Shown here one piece after another: positions 38,693 to 48,373 of a stretch of 64,000 bases of DNA. A program made the translations under genes and the position numbers. The stretch is taken from positions 496,001 through 560,000 of the forward strand of contig NZ_QHKZ01000003.1 in NCBI RefSeq assembly GCF_003194585.1, in the 5' to 3' direction. Numbering within the stretch: position 1 is the first letter of the stretch; each line of letters begins with the position of its first letter. The DNA comes from Nocardioides daejeonensis. GTDB lineage: Bacteria > Actinomycetota > Actinomycetes > Propionibacteriales > Nocardioidaceae. The notes beneath the pieces were generated by a model. It saw nothing but the letters and a program-made list of their open reading frames with translations. It ran no database searches and was not told the DNA's origin.

Positions 38693-41641
38693 CTACAGCT
38701 CGATGCCGCGGCGCCTCGCGATGGCCACTGCCTCGGTGCGCCCGGAGGCGCCGAGCTTGCGCAGCATGTTGGAGACGTGCACGGAGACCGTCTTGGTGCT
38801 GATGAAGAGCTGCTGACCGATCTCGCCGTTGCTCCGTCCGGCCGCAACCAGCGCCAGGATCTCGCTCTCACGCGGCGTCAAGCTCTCCTCGTCTGCCACC
38901 AGCCGCACCGGAGTCGTGCCCAACTGCCGTAACGCGCCGAGGAGGGGCTGAGCACCGAGGCGTGCCGCGTCGTCGCGGGCGAGATCGGCCTCCTCGCGCG
39001 CCCGGAGCGTGTCGCCCGATGCGCGCATCACCTCGGCGAGACGTAGCCGGGAGACCGCGACCTCGAAAGGATGGCCGAGCCCGGCGAAATGCTCGGCTGC
39101 GTCCTGCCACGCATCGATCAGCGCATCCAGCGGTGGGGCGTCGATACCGGAGAGCCAGCGCATCCGCAGGATCTCCGCCTCGATCCGGCAGGCCCAGGCG
39201 CGCGACTCCGGGCCCCAGAAGCCGAAGCCCTCTTGATGGTTCTGCACCACGGTGAGCGCCTGGGCGAAGAGCTCCTCGGCGCGTGCAGCCTGCTTCGAGC
39301 GCTCGTCACTTGTTCCGTCGGAGACGTTCGTGGCTAGGGCGGCGATCGTCTCGGCGCTGAGCCGCACCCGCGCCTGGAACATCGGCCCCCAGTTGGCGCT
39401 CAGCATCTCGAGCGCCGACTGCGCGACGGCGTACGCCTCCTCGGCGCTCCCCTGCCTGCCGAGCTCGGCGATCTCTACGGGAGCACCGACGATGGCCACC
39501 ATCCCGTCGCGCTCCCAATAGCGCCGGTGACGCCGCAACTCGTCGAGCTGCGACTCGCCGCGGGCAGAGAGCACCGCGCTCCGCCAGACCGCTAGGAGTG
39601 CCTCGAGCAGCGGCGGCGGCGCCTGCCCCTCCACGTCGGTCAGGCGGAGCACCTCCGTCCAGTCACCGAGCAGATAGGCGACCTGAGCCCACTGCAACCG
39701 CGCGTCGAAGGCGAACGGCGCCCAGGGAATGCCCCGCTTGCGGGCGCGCTCCACCGCGCGTGCGTAGGTGTCGACCGACTCGGTCAGGAGCCCGCGATCC
39801 TGGTAGGCACGTCCGAGCAGGAAGAGCGCACGCAGCTCGGCAGCCACCGCACCGGTCTGCACAGCCCGGGCGGCGCTCTCCTCCAATGCCGCTGCGAGCT
39901 GCTCGATCGGCACCTCACGATCGAGGCCGACCAGGGTGGTCGTCGCGTCGCTCGCCGTCCGTGGCATCTTCAGGGTCTCGGCCAGCGCCAGCGCCTCCGT
40001 CGCGGTCTCCCTGGCCTCGGGCAGCTTGCGCAGCGCCATGATCCGCGCGGAGGCGGCCAACAGCCGGGCACGATCACGGCAGGGTTCGGCCGGGATCAGC
40101 GCCTGTGCACTGCGGAGGTGGGCGTGCCAGTCGATGTCGTTGTCGGTCATCAACGCGGTGTAGGCGACCTGAAGATGCAACTGGGCGGAGGTCGTCGGGC
40201 TGGCCGTGCCCGAGACCGCACGAAGATGCCGGGCCAGCAGGTTCTGGGCGCGGATCACGCTGCCGCTGTCGACCAGCGCATCGGCCGTCTTGAGCACCAG
40301 CGCCGACACGTCCAGGTCACCGGCATGCTGAGGGTCCTCGGCGATCTCCAATGCGTGCTCGTAGTGTCGGGCAGCCTCGTCAGGTCCGCCCACCGAGGCC
40401 GCCTCGTCGCCCGCCTGGATGCTCGCCACGAGTGCGGTCGAGAGGTCGAGCGCGGAGCGGGCGTGCCGAGCCAGTTCGGCAGCGGTACCCGCGGCGACGC
40501 CGGACCGCAGCGCCTCGACGTACGACGCGTGGATCCGGACTCGCTCACCCGGCAGCAGGTCGTCGTACACGGCCTCGGCCAAGAGGGCATGACGGAACGC
40601 GTAGCCGTGGCTGCCGGCAGTGATCACGACATGGGTCTCGACCGCGTTGCGCAGTGCCTGATCGAGCTCGGTCGGCGTGACGCCGCTGACTGCCGCCAAC
40701 AGGTCGTGCGAGACACGGCGTCCAGCCACGGACATGGTGCGCACCACCTGCCGGGCGATCTCGTCGAGGCGGTCGAGTCGGAGGAGCAGCAGGTCGGCGA
40801 GATCGACCGGGACACCTCCGCGCGAGGCGCCGACGAGCTCCTCGACGAAGAAGGCGTTGCCTTCGGCGCGCCCCACGATGCCGGCCAGGTCGGACTCGGT
40901 CAACGGCTCGGGGTGAAGGCCACGCACCAGCTCGCGCACCGACGAGTCATCGAGCGGATCGAGCTGCATCCGGGCCACGCCCTGGATCCGCGCCCACTCG
41001 GCGGCCTTGGCGCGCAGCGGATGCCGACGGTGCAGGTCCTCGCCGCGATAGCTGACGACCACGGCGACCTGCGTCGGGTGCGGCCGCGAGCAGAGGAAGC
41101 TGATCAGGTCCCGGGTCGATGGATCGGCCCAGTGCGCATCCTCGATCACCATCAGCAGTGGCTGGACCGCGCCCGCCTCGCCGAGCAGCGCATGGAACGC
41201 ATCGAAGAGCTCGGCCCTGTCGACCGAGACGCGCTCGTCGCTGGCATCGGTCAGCATCCGCCTGCCGGGCTGCAGTCGGGCCAGGCCGGGGTGAGCGGTC
41301 GCGACCCCCGCCACCACCTCGGGGTGGTCGCCTGCCAAGCGCCCGAGCACCTCAGAGAAGGGGAGATAGGGCAGGGCGCTGTCACCGAAGTCGAGACAGT
41401 GCCCTGCCACCACCTGCCAGCCCTTGGCGAACGCCCTGTCGCGCAGCTCGGTGAGAAGACGCGTCTTGCCTACACCGGCATCGCCGGACAACAGGACGAC
41501 GTGCATCTCGGGCCGCGGTGTCGGGGAGGAGGTGATACCCAGGAGGGCACACATCTCGGCCAGTTCGCGGTCGCGTCCGACCAGGGTCTGTCGGATGCCG
41601 GTGGTCGCCACGTCCCCCATGATGCCGGTTGGCCCCGACAT
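38693..41641 (-). CDS. LuxR-family ATPase regulator (LAL/MalT-like)
   Basis: About 982 residues. N-terminal AAA_16-type ATPase with Walker A SGDAGVGKTRLL (about 52-63) and MVIEDAHWADPSTRDLI (Walker B). A long TPR-like helical middle holds many Ala/Leu repeats. The C-terminal LuxR helix-turn-helix is SLTPRESEILALVAAGRSNG, then EIGQQLFISTKTVSVHVSNM, in the last ~65 residues. ATG at 41641 has AGGAG just upstream; GTG at 41674 is an alternative directly after the small upstream ORF. These LALs are large one-component regulators that sense small metabolites. No obvious target is adjacent; hut genes lie on the other side. Confidence 0.85.
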   Translation of the reverse strand: MSGPTGIMGDVATTGIRQTLVGRDRELAEMCALLGITSSPTPRPEMHVVLLSGDAGVGKTRLLTELRDRAFAKGWQVVAGHCLDFGDSALPYLPFSEVLGRLAGDHPEVVAGVATAHPGLARLQPGRRMLTDASDERVSVDRAELFDAFHALLGEAGAVQPLLMVIEDAHWADPSTRDLISFLCSRPHPTQVAVVVSYRGEDLHRRHPLRAKAAEWARIQGVARMQLDPLDDSSVRELVRGLHPEPLTESDLAGIVGRAEGNAFFVEELVGASRGGVPVDLADLLLLRLDRLDEIARQVVRTMSVAGRRVSHDLLAAVSGVTPTELDQALRNAVETHVVITAGSHGYAFRHALLAEAVYDDLLPGERVRIHASYVEALRSGVAAGTAAELARHARSALDLSTALVASIQAGDEAASVGGPDEAARHYEHALEIAEDPQHAGDLDVSALVLKTADALVDSGSVIRAQNLLARHLRAVSGTASPTTSAQLHLQVAYTALMTDNDIDWHAHLRSAQALIPAEPCRDRARLLAASARIMALRKLPEARETATEALALAETLKMPRTASDATTTLVGLDREVPIEQLAAALEESAARAVQTGAVAAELRALFLLGRAYQDRGLLTESVDTYARAVERARKRGIPWAPFAFDARLQWAQVAYLLGDWTEVLRLTDVEGQAPPPLLEALLAVWRSAVLSARGESQLDELRRHRRYWERDGMVAIVGAPVEIAELGRQGSAEEAYAVAQSALEMLSANWGPMFQARVRLSAETIAALATNVSDGTSDERSKQAARAEELFAQALTVVQNHQEGFGFWGPESRAWACRIEAEILRMRWLSGIDAPPLDALIDAWQDAAEHFAGLGHPFEVAVSRLRLAEVMRASGDTLRAREEADLARDDAARLGAQPLLGALRQLGTTPVRLVADEESLTPRESEILALVAAGRSNGEIGQQLFISTKTVSVHVSNMLRKLGASGRTEAVAIARRRGIEL

Positions 41642-41676
41642 CTGCTCCTGGGTTTCGACGGCGACGCCTCGCACGG

Positions 41677-41823
41677 TCAGCGCAGGCCTTCGAGGTCCCA
41701 CGGCTTGCTGGAGGGTGCGGCGTCCTGGCGACGCTTGCGGCGCGCCGAGCGCACCTCCCGGCGAGCCTGCTCCTGACGGTAGGCGAGCTCGGCCCGGGCG
41801 AAGTAGTAGTTCGTGGTGTCCAT
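41677..41823 (-). CDS. Small basic protein (48 aa) upstream of the LuxR regulator
   Basis: MDTTNYYFARAELAYRQEQ begins a short, highly charged helical protein with an Arg-rich middle and a C-terminus of KPWDLEGLR. The ATG at 41823 has a GGGAG site 6-7 nt upstream. The stop lies 35 nt before the preferred regulator start (2 nt before the alternative GTG), so the two are probably co-transcribed. Its good ribosome site and helical composition argue for a real gene, but no family is recognised. Confidence 0.45.
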   Translation of the reverse strand: MDTTNYYFARAELAYRQEQARREVRSARRKRRQDAAPSSKPWDLEGLR

Positions 41824-42046
41824 GGCGATCTCCCATCTGCTGCGTTCGATGGGTCGACTCTGCGCGTCTGAGGTAGCCGCGCACATCGGGAAGGTGCCTT
41901 AGGCGCGGAGCTCAGGTGCCTCAGATTCAGTACGTCGGCAGCCCGGGCGCGCGACGCCGCGCATCGGCTCGCACCCGATTCAGGCTCCCCGGCGGTCGCA
42001 CCCCGTCGCGGCGCGCTCGCACCCGTCAACGCGGACACCCACCGAC

Positions 42047-43210
42047 TCAGCGCAGATCCGCGGAGTGGGTGGGGCGTCCCGCGACCAGGACCTCCCGGAC
42101 GAGAGGGACACCGGGACGGTAGGCGAGGTGGACGGCGGAGGGTGCCTCCAGGACGGTGAGGTCAGCCCGCGCCCCGACCCGCAGGTGCCCGACATCGGCA
42201 CGACGCAGCGCCTCGGCTCCGCCGAGGGTGGCCGCCCGGACCGCTTCGAGCGGCGTCATCCGCAGGTCGCGGACCGCCAGGGCGATGCAGAACGGGAGCG
42301 AGGAGGTGTAGCACGAGCCGGGGTTGCAGTCGGAGGCGAGCGCGACCCGAGCGCCCGCGTCCAGCAGCCGGCGCGCATCGGGCCAGGGCTGCCGCGTGGA
42401 GAAGTCCACGCCGGGCAGCAAGGTGGCGACCGTGCCCGACTCGGCCAGCGCCGCCACGTCCGCATCGCTGAGGTAGGTGCAGTGGTCGACCGCCGCCAGG
42501 CCCAGCTCGCAGGCCAGCAGCACCCCCGGGCCGTGGCCCAGTTGGTTGGCGTGCAGCCGCCCCGCCAGACCGGTCGATGCCCCGGCGCCCAGCACCGCCC
42601 GCGCCTGGTCCGCATCGAACGCACCGGCCTCGCAGAAGACGTCGATCCACCTGGCGTACGGCGCCGCGGCGGCCAGCATCGGCCCCGTCACCAGCGCGAC
42701 GTACTCGTCGGCATCGCTCCCCTCCGGCACCACGTGGGCACCGAGGAAGGTCGTCTCCTCGGTGAAGCCGCGGGCGACGGCGAGCGAACGCGCCTCGTCC
42801 GCGACCGTGAGTCCGTAGCCGCTCTTGATCTCCACCGTGGTGGTGCCCTGGCGCCGCATCTCGGCGACGAGCCGAGCGACGTTCGCACTCAGTATCTCGT
42901 CGCTGGCGGCCCGGGTGGCGGCCACTGTGGTGCGGATCCCGCCCGCGGCGTACGGCTCCCCGCTCATCCGCGCGGCGAACTCCGCAGCCCGGTCGCCGGC
43001 GAAGACCAGGTGGCTGTGGCTGTCGACGAACCCCGGGAGCACCGCCCGCCCACCCGCGTCGTACGCCGCATCCGCCGCCGGGGCGGCACCGGCCGGCCCG
43101 CTCCACACCACCCGGTCGCCTTCGATCACGAGCGCAGCGTCCAGGCGCTGGGGGCGCTCGGAGTCCCAGGTGGTGAGTTCGCCGATGTTGTCGACCAGCA
43201 GGCTGCTCAT
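42047..43210 (-). CDS. hutI: Imidazolonepropionase
   Basis: Third step of histidine degradation: hydrolysis of 4-imidazolone-5-propionate to N-formimino-L-glutamate. 387-residue amidohydrolase-superfamily enzyme. Metal-binding [22 protein letters not shown] (His-x-His), [14 protein letters not shown], then [28 protein letters not shown] and [16 protein letters not shown] (metal Asp) are all present. It starts with ATG 28 nt after hutF and ends the hutF-hutI run. Confidence 0.95.
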   Translation of the reverse strand: MSSLLVDNIGELTTWDSERPQRLDAALVIEGDRVVWSGPAGAAPAADAAYDAGGRAVLPGFVDSHSHLVFAGDRAAEFAARMSGEPYAAGGIRTTVAATRAASDEILSANVARLVAEMRRQGTTTVEIKSGYGLTVADEARSLAVARGFTEETTFLGAHVVPEGSDADEYVALVTGPMLAAAAPYARWIDVFCEAGAFDADQARAVLGAGASTGLAGRLHANQLGHGPGVLLACELGLAAVDHCTYLSDADVAALAESGTVATLLPGVDFSTRQPWPDARRLLDAGARVALASDCNPGSCYTSSLPFCIALAVRDLRMTPLEAVRAATLGGAEALRRADVGHLRVGARADLTVLEAPSAVHLAYRPGVPLVREVLVAGRPTHSADLR

Positions 43211-43238
43211 CCGCTACCTCTCTCGGTACACGCCCTCA

Positions 43239-44552
43239 TCATCCCCACAACCCTCCGATCACCCGCGCCAGCTCGAGGCCGGCCTGCTCCCGCAGGACAC
43301 CGGCATCGTGGCGAACGCCGTCGGCCCAGACCTCACGCACGTCCGCAGCACTCGCGGCGAAGACCGCCGTCTCGGCACCCGCACCAGTGCCGGCCGTGCG
43401 TGGCGAGCCAAGGTCGAGCACGACGAGGTCGGCGCGTTGACCGACGGCGATCCGCCCGGCGTCTGCGTAGCCCAGGCTCGCCTGCCCGATGCGGCCGCCC
43501 GCGTCCAGCAGCTCGGTGGCCGACCAGTGCCCGCGGGTCATGCTGACCAGTCGCTCGTCCAGCTCTACAGCTCGCATCTCTTCGAACGGGTCGATCACGG
43601 CATGGCTGTCGCTGCCCAGAGTGAGGGAGGAGCCCGCTGCGTGCAGGGCGCGGCTGGGGCCGACCCCGTCGCCGAGGTCCCGTTCCGTGGTGGGGCAGAA
43701 GCAGGCATGGGTACCGCTGCTGCCGAGCAGTGCGATGTCGGTCTCGGTGAGATGCGTGGCATGGACCGCGGAGGTGAGCGGCGTGAGGGCACCCGCGTCG
43801 TGGAGCAGCGCGGTCGGGGTCATCCCGTGGGCGGCCAAGCACTGCTCGTTCTCGGCAACCTGCTCGCTGAGGTGCACGTGCAGCGGCCGGTTGCGCGCGG
43901 CCGCGACCACGATCGACAGTTGCTCCCGCGGCACCGCTCGCACCGAGTGGATCGCAGCACCGATGCGGGCCCGGCCGTCGAGAGCGTCGAGCTCGGCCAC
44001 CCGCTCGGCCCAGGTCTGCGCGTCGCCGTCGCTGAAGCGCCGCTGGACGCCCTCGGGATCACGACCGATACCCGCCGCCAGGTAGCAGGTGTCGAGCAGC
44101 GTGATCCGGATCCCGACCTCGGCGGCAGCGGTGAGCAGTGCGGTCCCCATGACGTTCGCCTCGGTGTAGCGGGCACCGGAAGGGGCGTGGTGCAGGTAGT
44201 GGAACTCCCCCACGGAGGTGTAGCCGGCGGCGAGCATCTCGCGGAACGTCGCGGTGGCCAGGGCATGCAACGTGTCGGGGTCGAGGCGTTGCGCGACGGC
44301 GTACATCTGCTCGCGCCAGGTCCAGAAGGTTCCCCCGCCGGTCTGGGTCCGGCCGCGCAGCGCCCGGTGGAAGACGTGGCTGTGGCAGTTGGCGAAGCCG
44401 GGGACGGCGAGTCCCTCGACTCGCTCGGCGTCCGCCGCCGGGTCCACGCCGACCGCGGAGAACCGGCCGTCGGCGATCTCGACGGTGACGTCGTCGCGGA
44501 CGACGCCGTCGATGAATGCCCGCTCCAGACGGAGTCTCGTCGCGCGGCTCAT
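43239..44552 (-). CDS. hutF: Formimidoylglutamate deiminase
   Basis: Converts N-formimino-L-glutamate to N-formyl-L-glutamate and ammonia, which defines the five-step hut route rather than the HutG-formiminoglutamase route. 437 residues, amidohydrolase superfamily: PGFANCHSHVFHRALRGRT (metal His pair), VGEFHYLHH, HVHLSEQVAENEQCLAAHG, VHATHLTETDIALL, CFCPTTERDLGDGVGP and LGSDSHAVIDPFEEMRAVE. ATG at 44552; it begins 13 nt after the M20 amidase stop. Confidence 0.94.
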   Translation of the reverse strand: MSRATRLRLERAFIDGVVRDDVTVEIADGRFSAVGVDPAADAERVEGLAVPGFANCHSHVFHRALRGRTQTGGGTFWTWREQMYAVAQRLDPDTLHALATATFREMLAAGYTSVGEFHYLHHAPSGARYTEANVMGTALLTAAAEVGIRITLLDTCYLAAGIGRDPEGVQRRFSDGDAQTWAERVAELDALDGRARIGAAIHSVRAVPREQLSIVVAAARNRPLHVHLSEQVAENEQCLAAHGMTPTALLHDAGALTPLTSAVHATHLTETDIALLGSSGTHACFCPTTERDLGDGVGPSRALHAAGSSLTLGSDSHAVIDPFEEMRAVELDERLVSMTRGHWSATELLDAGGRIGQASLGYADAGRIAVGQRADLVVLDLGSPRTAGTGAGAETAVFAASAADVREVWADGVRHDAGVLREQAGLELARVIGGLWG

Positions 44553-44565
44553 GGCACGAGCCGGC

Positions 44566-45762
44566 TCATCGGAGCAGCCGTTCCAGGGAGTCGGCGAGAG
44601 CGTGCACGCCGAGCAGGCAGTCAGCCATCTCCGCATGCTCGTGCGGCGAGTGCGAGACCCCCGTGGGATTGCGGACGAAGAGCATCGCGGTCGGGATGCC
44701 GGCCAGCGAGAGCACCCCGGCGTCGTGCCCCGCCTGGGTAGGCAGCACCGGCCAGGCACCGCCGTCGTGCTCGGTGGCGAGCCGCGCCGCCAGCTCGGGC
44801 TCGAAGTGCACGGACGCCGAGACCGACTCGGGCGTGACCTGGAGGCTGGTGCCGTCGCGACCGGCTCTGTCCTGCGCCTGGGTGGAGATGGCGGCGACCA
44901 GCGCGGTCAACGCCTCTTCGTCCCGAGCGCGGGCGTCGAGCCACCCGGTGACCCGCGACGGTACGGCGTTGGTCCCGTTCGGCACCACCTCGATCCGGCC
45001 GAAAGTGGCCCGGGCTCCCTGCAACCGCGCCTGCTTGTTGGCCGCGAGCACCGTCATCGCGTGCGTGAGCATCGGGTCGTGACGGTCCTCCATGCGCGTC
45101 GTGCCGGCGTGGTCGGCCACCCCGGTGAAGTCGAACCGATAGCGACCGTGCGGCCAGATGCCACTGGCGACACCGACCGCTGCATCGTGGTCGATCAACG
45201 CGCGCCCCTGCTCGACGTGCAGCTCGAGGAAGACGCCCACCCCGTCGAGGAGGTCCGACGACGTCGGCGCCAACCCGTGCTCGGCCATCGCGTCGGCAAG
45301 CCAGACCCCGTCACGGTCCCGCAGCTCCGTCGCGGCGGCCGGGGTGAGCGCACCGGTCGCCAGCCGGCTGCCCAGGCAGGCGGAGCCGAATCGCGAGCCC
45401 TCCTCCTCGACGAACACCCCGATGCCCAGCGGGCGCGACGGCGCGACGCCACGCTCGCGCAGCAGGTCGAGGGCGGCCAACGCCGACACCACGCCCAGCG
45501 GTCCGTCGTACGCCCCGCCGTCGAGGACCGAGTCGAGGTGGGACCCGGTGAGCACGCCCGGACCGGCGGCTCCCTCCGGTCGCCACCAGGCGACCACGTT
45601 GCCGACGCCGTCGGTGTGGACGGTGAGGTCGCGGCGGGCGCACTCGGTGAGGAACCAGGCGTGACATTCGCGCTCGGCCGCGGTGAACGGTTGCCGGAAG
45701 TAGCCGCCGGAGGCGGTGCGCCCGATCGGAGCCAGGTCGTGCCACATCGCCTCGAAGGTCAT
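44566..45762 (-). CDS. M20-family amidase (allantoate amidohydrolase/N-carbamoyl-amino acid hydrolase-like) in the hut cluster
   Basis: 398 residues of the HyuC/AllC branch of peptidase family M20. Binuclear metal site: GSHLDSVLDGGAYDGPLGV (His, Asp) and FVEEEGSRFG (Glu-Glu), then ELHVEQGRAL, the dimer-interface substrate residues in GVADHAGTTRMEDRHDPM, and PTQAGHDAGVLS (metal His). It is tightly linked to hutF and hutI, a pattern also known in Streptomyces hut loci, where it is annotated allantoate amidohydrolase. No HutG deformylase is present, so N-formylglutamate hydrolysis is a plausible true role (inference). Confidence 0.88.
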   Translation of the reverse strand: MTFEAMWHDLAPIGRTASGGYFRQPFTAAERECHAWFLTECARRDLTVHTDGVGNVVAWWRPEGAAGPGVLTGSHLDSVLDGGAYDGPLGVVSALAALDLLRERGVAPSRPLGIGVFVEEEGSRFGSACLGSRLATGALTPAAATELRDRDGVWLADAMAEHGLAPTSSDLLDGVGVFLELHVEQGRALIDHDAAVGVASGIWPHGRYRFDFTGVADHAGTTRMEDRHDPMLTHAMTVLAANKQARLQGARATFGRIEVVPNGTNAVPSRVTGWLDARARDEEALTALVAAISTQAQDRAGRDGTSLQVTPESVSASVHFEPELAARLATEHDGGAWPVLPTQAGHDAGVLSLAGIPTAMLFVRNPTGVSHSPHEHAEMADCLLGVHALADSLERLLR

Positions 45763-45852
45763 GGGAACAGTCCAGCGAACCCGCCCGGCGCGGTCAACGC
45801 ATCCGCGCCGACAGCGTCTCGGATCCCAGACTCCGGAGACACACGGTCCCGC

Positions 45853-46461
45853 TCAGGCGCGGAACCGCCCCCGGTGCACGACCTCCTCGATCGGCCGTCG
45901 AGTACGCCGCACGGCCGACCCGGGTGCCCCGCTGTCGGGCAGCCGGTGGCCCACCGTGATGGCGCCGACGGGCACGTGGCTCTCCGGCACGTCGAAGGAG
46001 TCGCGGAAGGCCGGGATGCGCTCGGGCGGGATGCCGAAGAAGCAGGCACCCAGACCCTCGTCGACCGCGGTGAGCAGTGCGAGCATCGCGGCCATCGCCG
46101 TGTCGGTGTGCCAGTAGGGCACCGGCCAGCGCGCCTCGTCGCGGTCGGTCCAGCCCTTGTCGGGCTCGGCGTAGCGGTCGAGGTAGGCGTCCTTGATCGA
46201 CAGCGGCACGAGGACGACCGGAGCGGTCCTCATGCCGTCGAGCCACCGGTTGCTCGCCCCCGGGTCGGGCGAGGTGGCGTTCCAGAAGCGCTCGACGTCC
46301 TCCGGGGTGTCGAGCCGCAGGAACGCCCAGCCCTGACTGAACCCGGCACTGGGGGCCCGCACTGCGTGCTCGAGCATGCGGTCGATGAGAGCCGGGTCGA
46401 CCGGCCGGTCGGCGTAGCGACGGATCATGCGGCGACGGCGTACGACCTCACGGAACTCCAT
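45853..46461 (-). CDS. Nitroreductase family protein
   Basis: 202-residue FMN-dependent oxidoreductase of the nitroreductase fold. It begins MEFREVVRRRRMIRRYADRPVDP (FMN phosphate arginines), then HAVRAPSAGFSQGWAFLRL, YWHTDTAMAAMLALLTAVDEGLGACFFGIPPERIPAFR (the usual dimer/FMN helix region), and VPVGAITVGHRLPDS. The C-terminus (RRTRRPIEEVVHRGRF) matches the actinobacterial family. It runs with the hut genes but 90 nt from them; a role in histidine breakdown is not expected. Confidence 0.85.
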   Translation of the reverse strand: MEFREVVRRRRMIRRYADRPVDPALIDRMLEHAVRAPSAGFSQGWAFLRLDTPEDVERFWNATSPDPGASNRWLDGMRTAPVVLVPLSIKDAYLDRYAEPDKGWTDRDEARWPVPYWHTDTAMAAMLALLTAVDEGLGACFFGIPPERIPAFRDSFDVPESHVPVGAITVGHRLPDSGAPGSAVRRTRRPIEEVVHRGRFRA

Positions 46462-46899
46462 GCCACCATTCTCAGGCCCATCGCCACGCGCTCGTCCGGT
46501 GGAGGTGGGTACCCGGGCGCGGAACACGCCACACACCCTCCGGCGAGGCTCACGAACGCCCCGGCCCGGTGACTCCCGAGATGCCACCGTGACCGGGGCT
46601 ACCACGACCTCTCCTACCCGGGCCTCCGACCGCGCAAACCTTGCGTCCCCAAACCTTGCGTCCCGAGACCGGCGCGCAGAGTGCCGCCGGCGGCCGATGA
46701 AGCGCCCGCACGAACAGGAGGCTCGCCCCTGCGTGTTCGTTCTGCCCGGGCCTGCCCCGTCGCCACCGACGACCGTCCTGCTCGTACGGCGCCCTGTGCC
46801 TTCGGCGCGTCGCCCCTTCAGCCCCCAGGGCGGCGTGTCGCGTCCGTGTCGCGGCTGTCACCACCGGACCTACGCCCGGCGTCCCCGTAGCGTGGGGCC
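46462..46899. other. 438-bp divergent intergenic region without a supported gene
   Basis: It separates the divergent starts of the nitroreductase and a membrane protein. Open frames on both strands translate to Arg/Pro-rich, non-homologous sequence. The only structure seen is a short direct repeat, AAACCTTGCGTCCC, at 46636-46649 and 46651-46664 (15-bp period). Promoters for both genes are presumably here, but none is convincing. Confidence 0.5.
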
Positions 46900-47733
46900 G
46901 TGATCCCACGCCTCGTGACCTGGCTGCTCGTGCTCGTCTGCGCCCTGTTGGTGCCGCTGGGCATCGTCTCCGCCTGGGCGGCCACGATGCTCGACGACAC
47001 CGACGCCTACGTGGAGACGGTCGAGCCGATCGCGACCGACAACGCCGTGACCACCACCATGGCAGCGGGCCTGAGCCGGGCGGCACTCCAAGCCGTCGGC
47101 GCACCGCTCAACACCCGCGCCGAGATACAGGCACAGGTGCGGCAGGCGGCCGCCCGGGCGGTGACCGGTCCCGAGTTCCCCGCCGTCTGGCGCGAGGCGA
47201 ACCGGGTGCTGCATCGCGAGGTCGTCAAGCTGCTCTCCGGCGACACCCTGCCCCCCGGCCAGACCGTGCAGATCGATCTCGCCCCGTTGGCCGCCCAGCT
47301 CACCGGCGAGCTCGCCAAGCAGGGTGTCACCGTCGACCTCTCCGCGGCCGACCTGACCGTGCAGATGGTGGCGCCGAAGGAGCTCGAACAGGCGCGCACC
47401 GCATGGCAGCTCCTGGAGACGGCCGGCTACTGGCTGCCGATCATGGCCTTCGTTCTCATCGTGATCACCCTGGCCACCGCTCGGCGACGACTCGCGACCG
47501 TCGGCCAGCTCGCCGGCGCCGTCGCCGTCACGCTCGGGGTCAGCCTGATCGCGCTCTCGGTAGCCGGCTCCTTGGTCCGCGACGAGGTCAACGACGCCGG
47601 CGGCGCCATCTGGGACGCCCTGGTCGCCGGACTGCGCTCCACCCTGATCATCGGGCTGGTCGCGGCACTCGTAGCGCTCGCGGTCCGGATCGCAGTGGGG
47701 TTGGGCATGCGGCCCCGCACCCATCAAGGCTGA
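46900..47733 (+). CDS. Membrane protein with large extracytoplasmic domain
   Basis: 277 residues. N-terminal membrane helix (VTWLLVLVCALLVPLGIVSAWA, about 6-28), an extracytoplasmic region of ~140 residues rich in Ala/Gln/Glu helices (TDAYVETVEPIATDNAVTTTMAA, then AEIQAQVRQAAARAVTGPEF), then three helices (WLPIMAFVLIVITLA, LAGAVAVTLGVSLIALSVAGSL, STLIIGLVAALVALAVRIAVGL). This layout is common among uncharacterised actinobacterial integral membrane proteins. GTG start at 46900. Function unknown. Confidence 0.72.
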   Translation: MIPRLVTWLLVLVCALLVPLGIVSAWAATMLDDTDAYVETVEPIATDNAVTTTMAAGLSRAALQAVGAPLNTRAEIQAQVRQAAARAVTGPEFPAVWREANRVLHREVVKLLSGDTLPPGQTVQIDLAPLAAQLTGELAKQGVTVDLSAADLTVQMVAPKELEQARTAWQLLETAGYWLPIMAFVLIVITLATARRRLATVGQLAGAVAVTLGVSLIALSVAGSLVRDEVNDAGGAIWDALVAGLRSTLIIGLVAALVALAVRIAVGLGMRPRTHQG

Positions 47734-47870
47734 ACGCGAGTCCCGCGCCGGGGCGACCCGTGCGAACGGTGCCCGACTCCCGACGTGCCGAGGGGCGGCA
47801 ACCGCGGGGACGTGCACCCTGTCCAGCACGCGTAACCGACGCCGCCGTCACCACAGGTGCACGTGCACCC

Positions 47871-48281
47871 TCAGTCGGAACGCCGACGCCTCGCGCGGCT
47901 CTCGAACAGCCACCCGGCCGCCACGCAGAGCAGCGCTGCGACCAGGCCCACGATGCCGGAGAAGCCGGTCATGAACACCAGCCCGTTGGTCGCCTCACCC
48001 GAGGTCTCGTGGCCCCCGCCGATCAGGAGCGCCGCGCCGACTGCGGCCCCCAGAAGCGGCGACCCCAGCACCAGGCCCTCCACCGGCCAGTCCCACGATC
48101 GCAGTCGCTCGACGACCACGGCAACGACAGCAGTCACGGCGACGACAGCGCCCCAGGCACGGAGCAGGTCGCGCCAGGTGAGCGCGTCGGTGCTCCAGGT
48201 GGACGGGACGAGATAGGCGCCGACGAGCACGGTCACAACAAGCACGGCGCTCACCGGCCGCCTCCACTGCATCGCCCGCAC
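47871..48281 (-). CDS. Small four-helix membrane protein
   Basis: About 136 residues with four predicted membrane helices: PVSAVLVVTVLVGAYLVP, LLRAWGAVVAVTAVVAVVVE, LVLGSPLLGAAVGAALLIGG and GFSGIVGLVAALLCVAAGWLF. The cytosolic Arg-rich tail ends RARRRRSD. The GTG at 48281 gives the longest frame; an ATG at 48272 is equally likely. It lies downstream of hutU on the same strand, 92 nt away, and converges on the membrane-protein gene at 46900. No family recognised. Confidence 0.6.
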   Translation of the reverse strand: MRAMQWRRPVSAVLVVTVLVGAYLVPSTWSTDALTWRDLLRAWGAVVAVTAVVAVVVERLRSWDWPVEGLVLGSPLLGAAVGAALLIGGGHETSGEATNGLVFMTGFSGIVGLVAALLCVAAGWLFESRARRRRSD

Positions 48282-48373
48282 CCGAGCGACCCTAGTACGC
48301 GCATAAGAAGGTCCTGGGCTGTCGAGGTGGACGTTGTTCCGGTGGGCACTGGGCGGCGGCCAGTCCGCGTTCG

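Noticed and set aside
40118..41776. A 552-codon open frame antisense to the LuxR-type regulator
   Set aside because: Composition is typical of a shadow frame and it overlaps the recognised ATPase and TPR coding on the other strand.
46427..46903. Open frames in the nitroreductase/membrane-protein gap
   Set aside because: Arg/Pro-rich translations, no convincing ribosome sites, overlap with start regions of supported genes.
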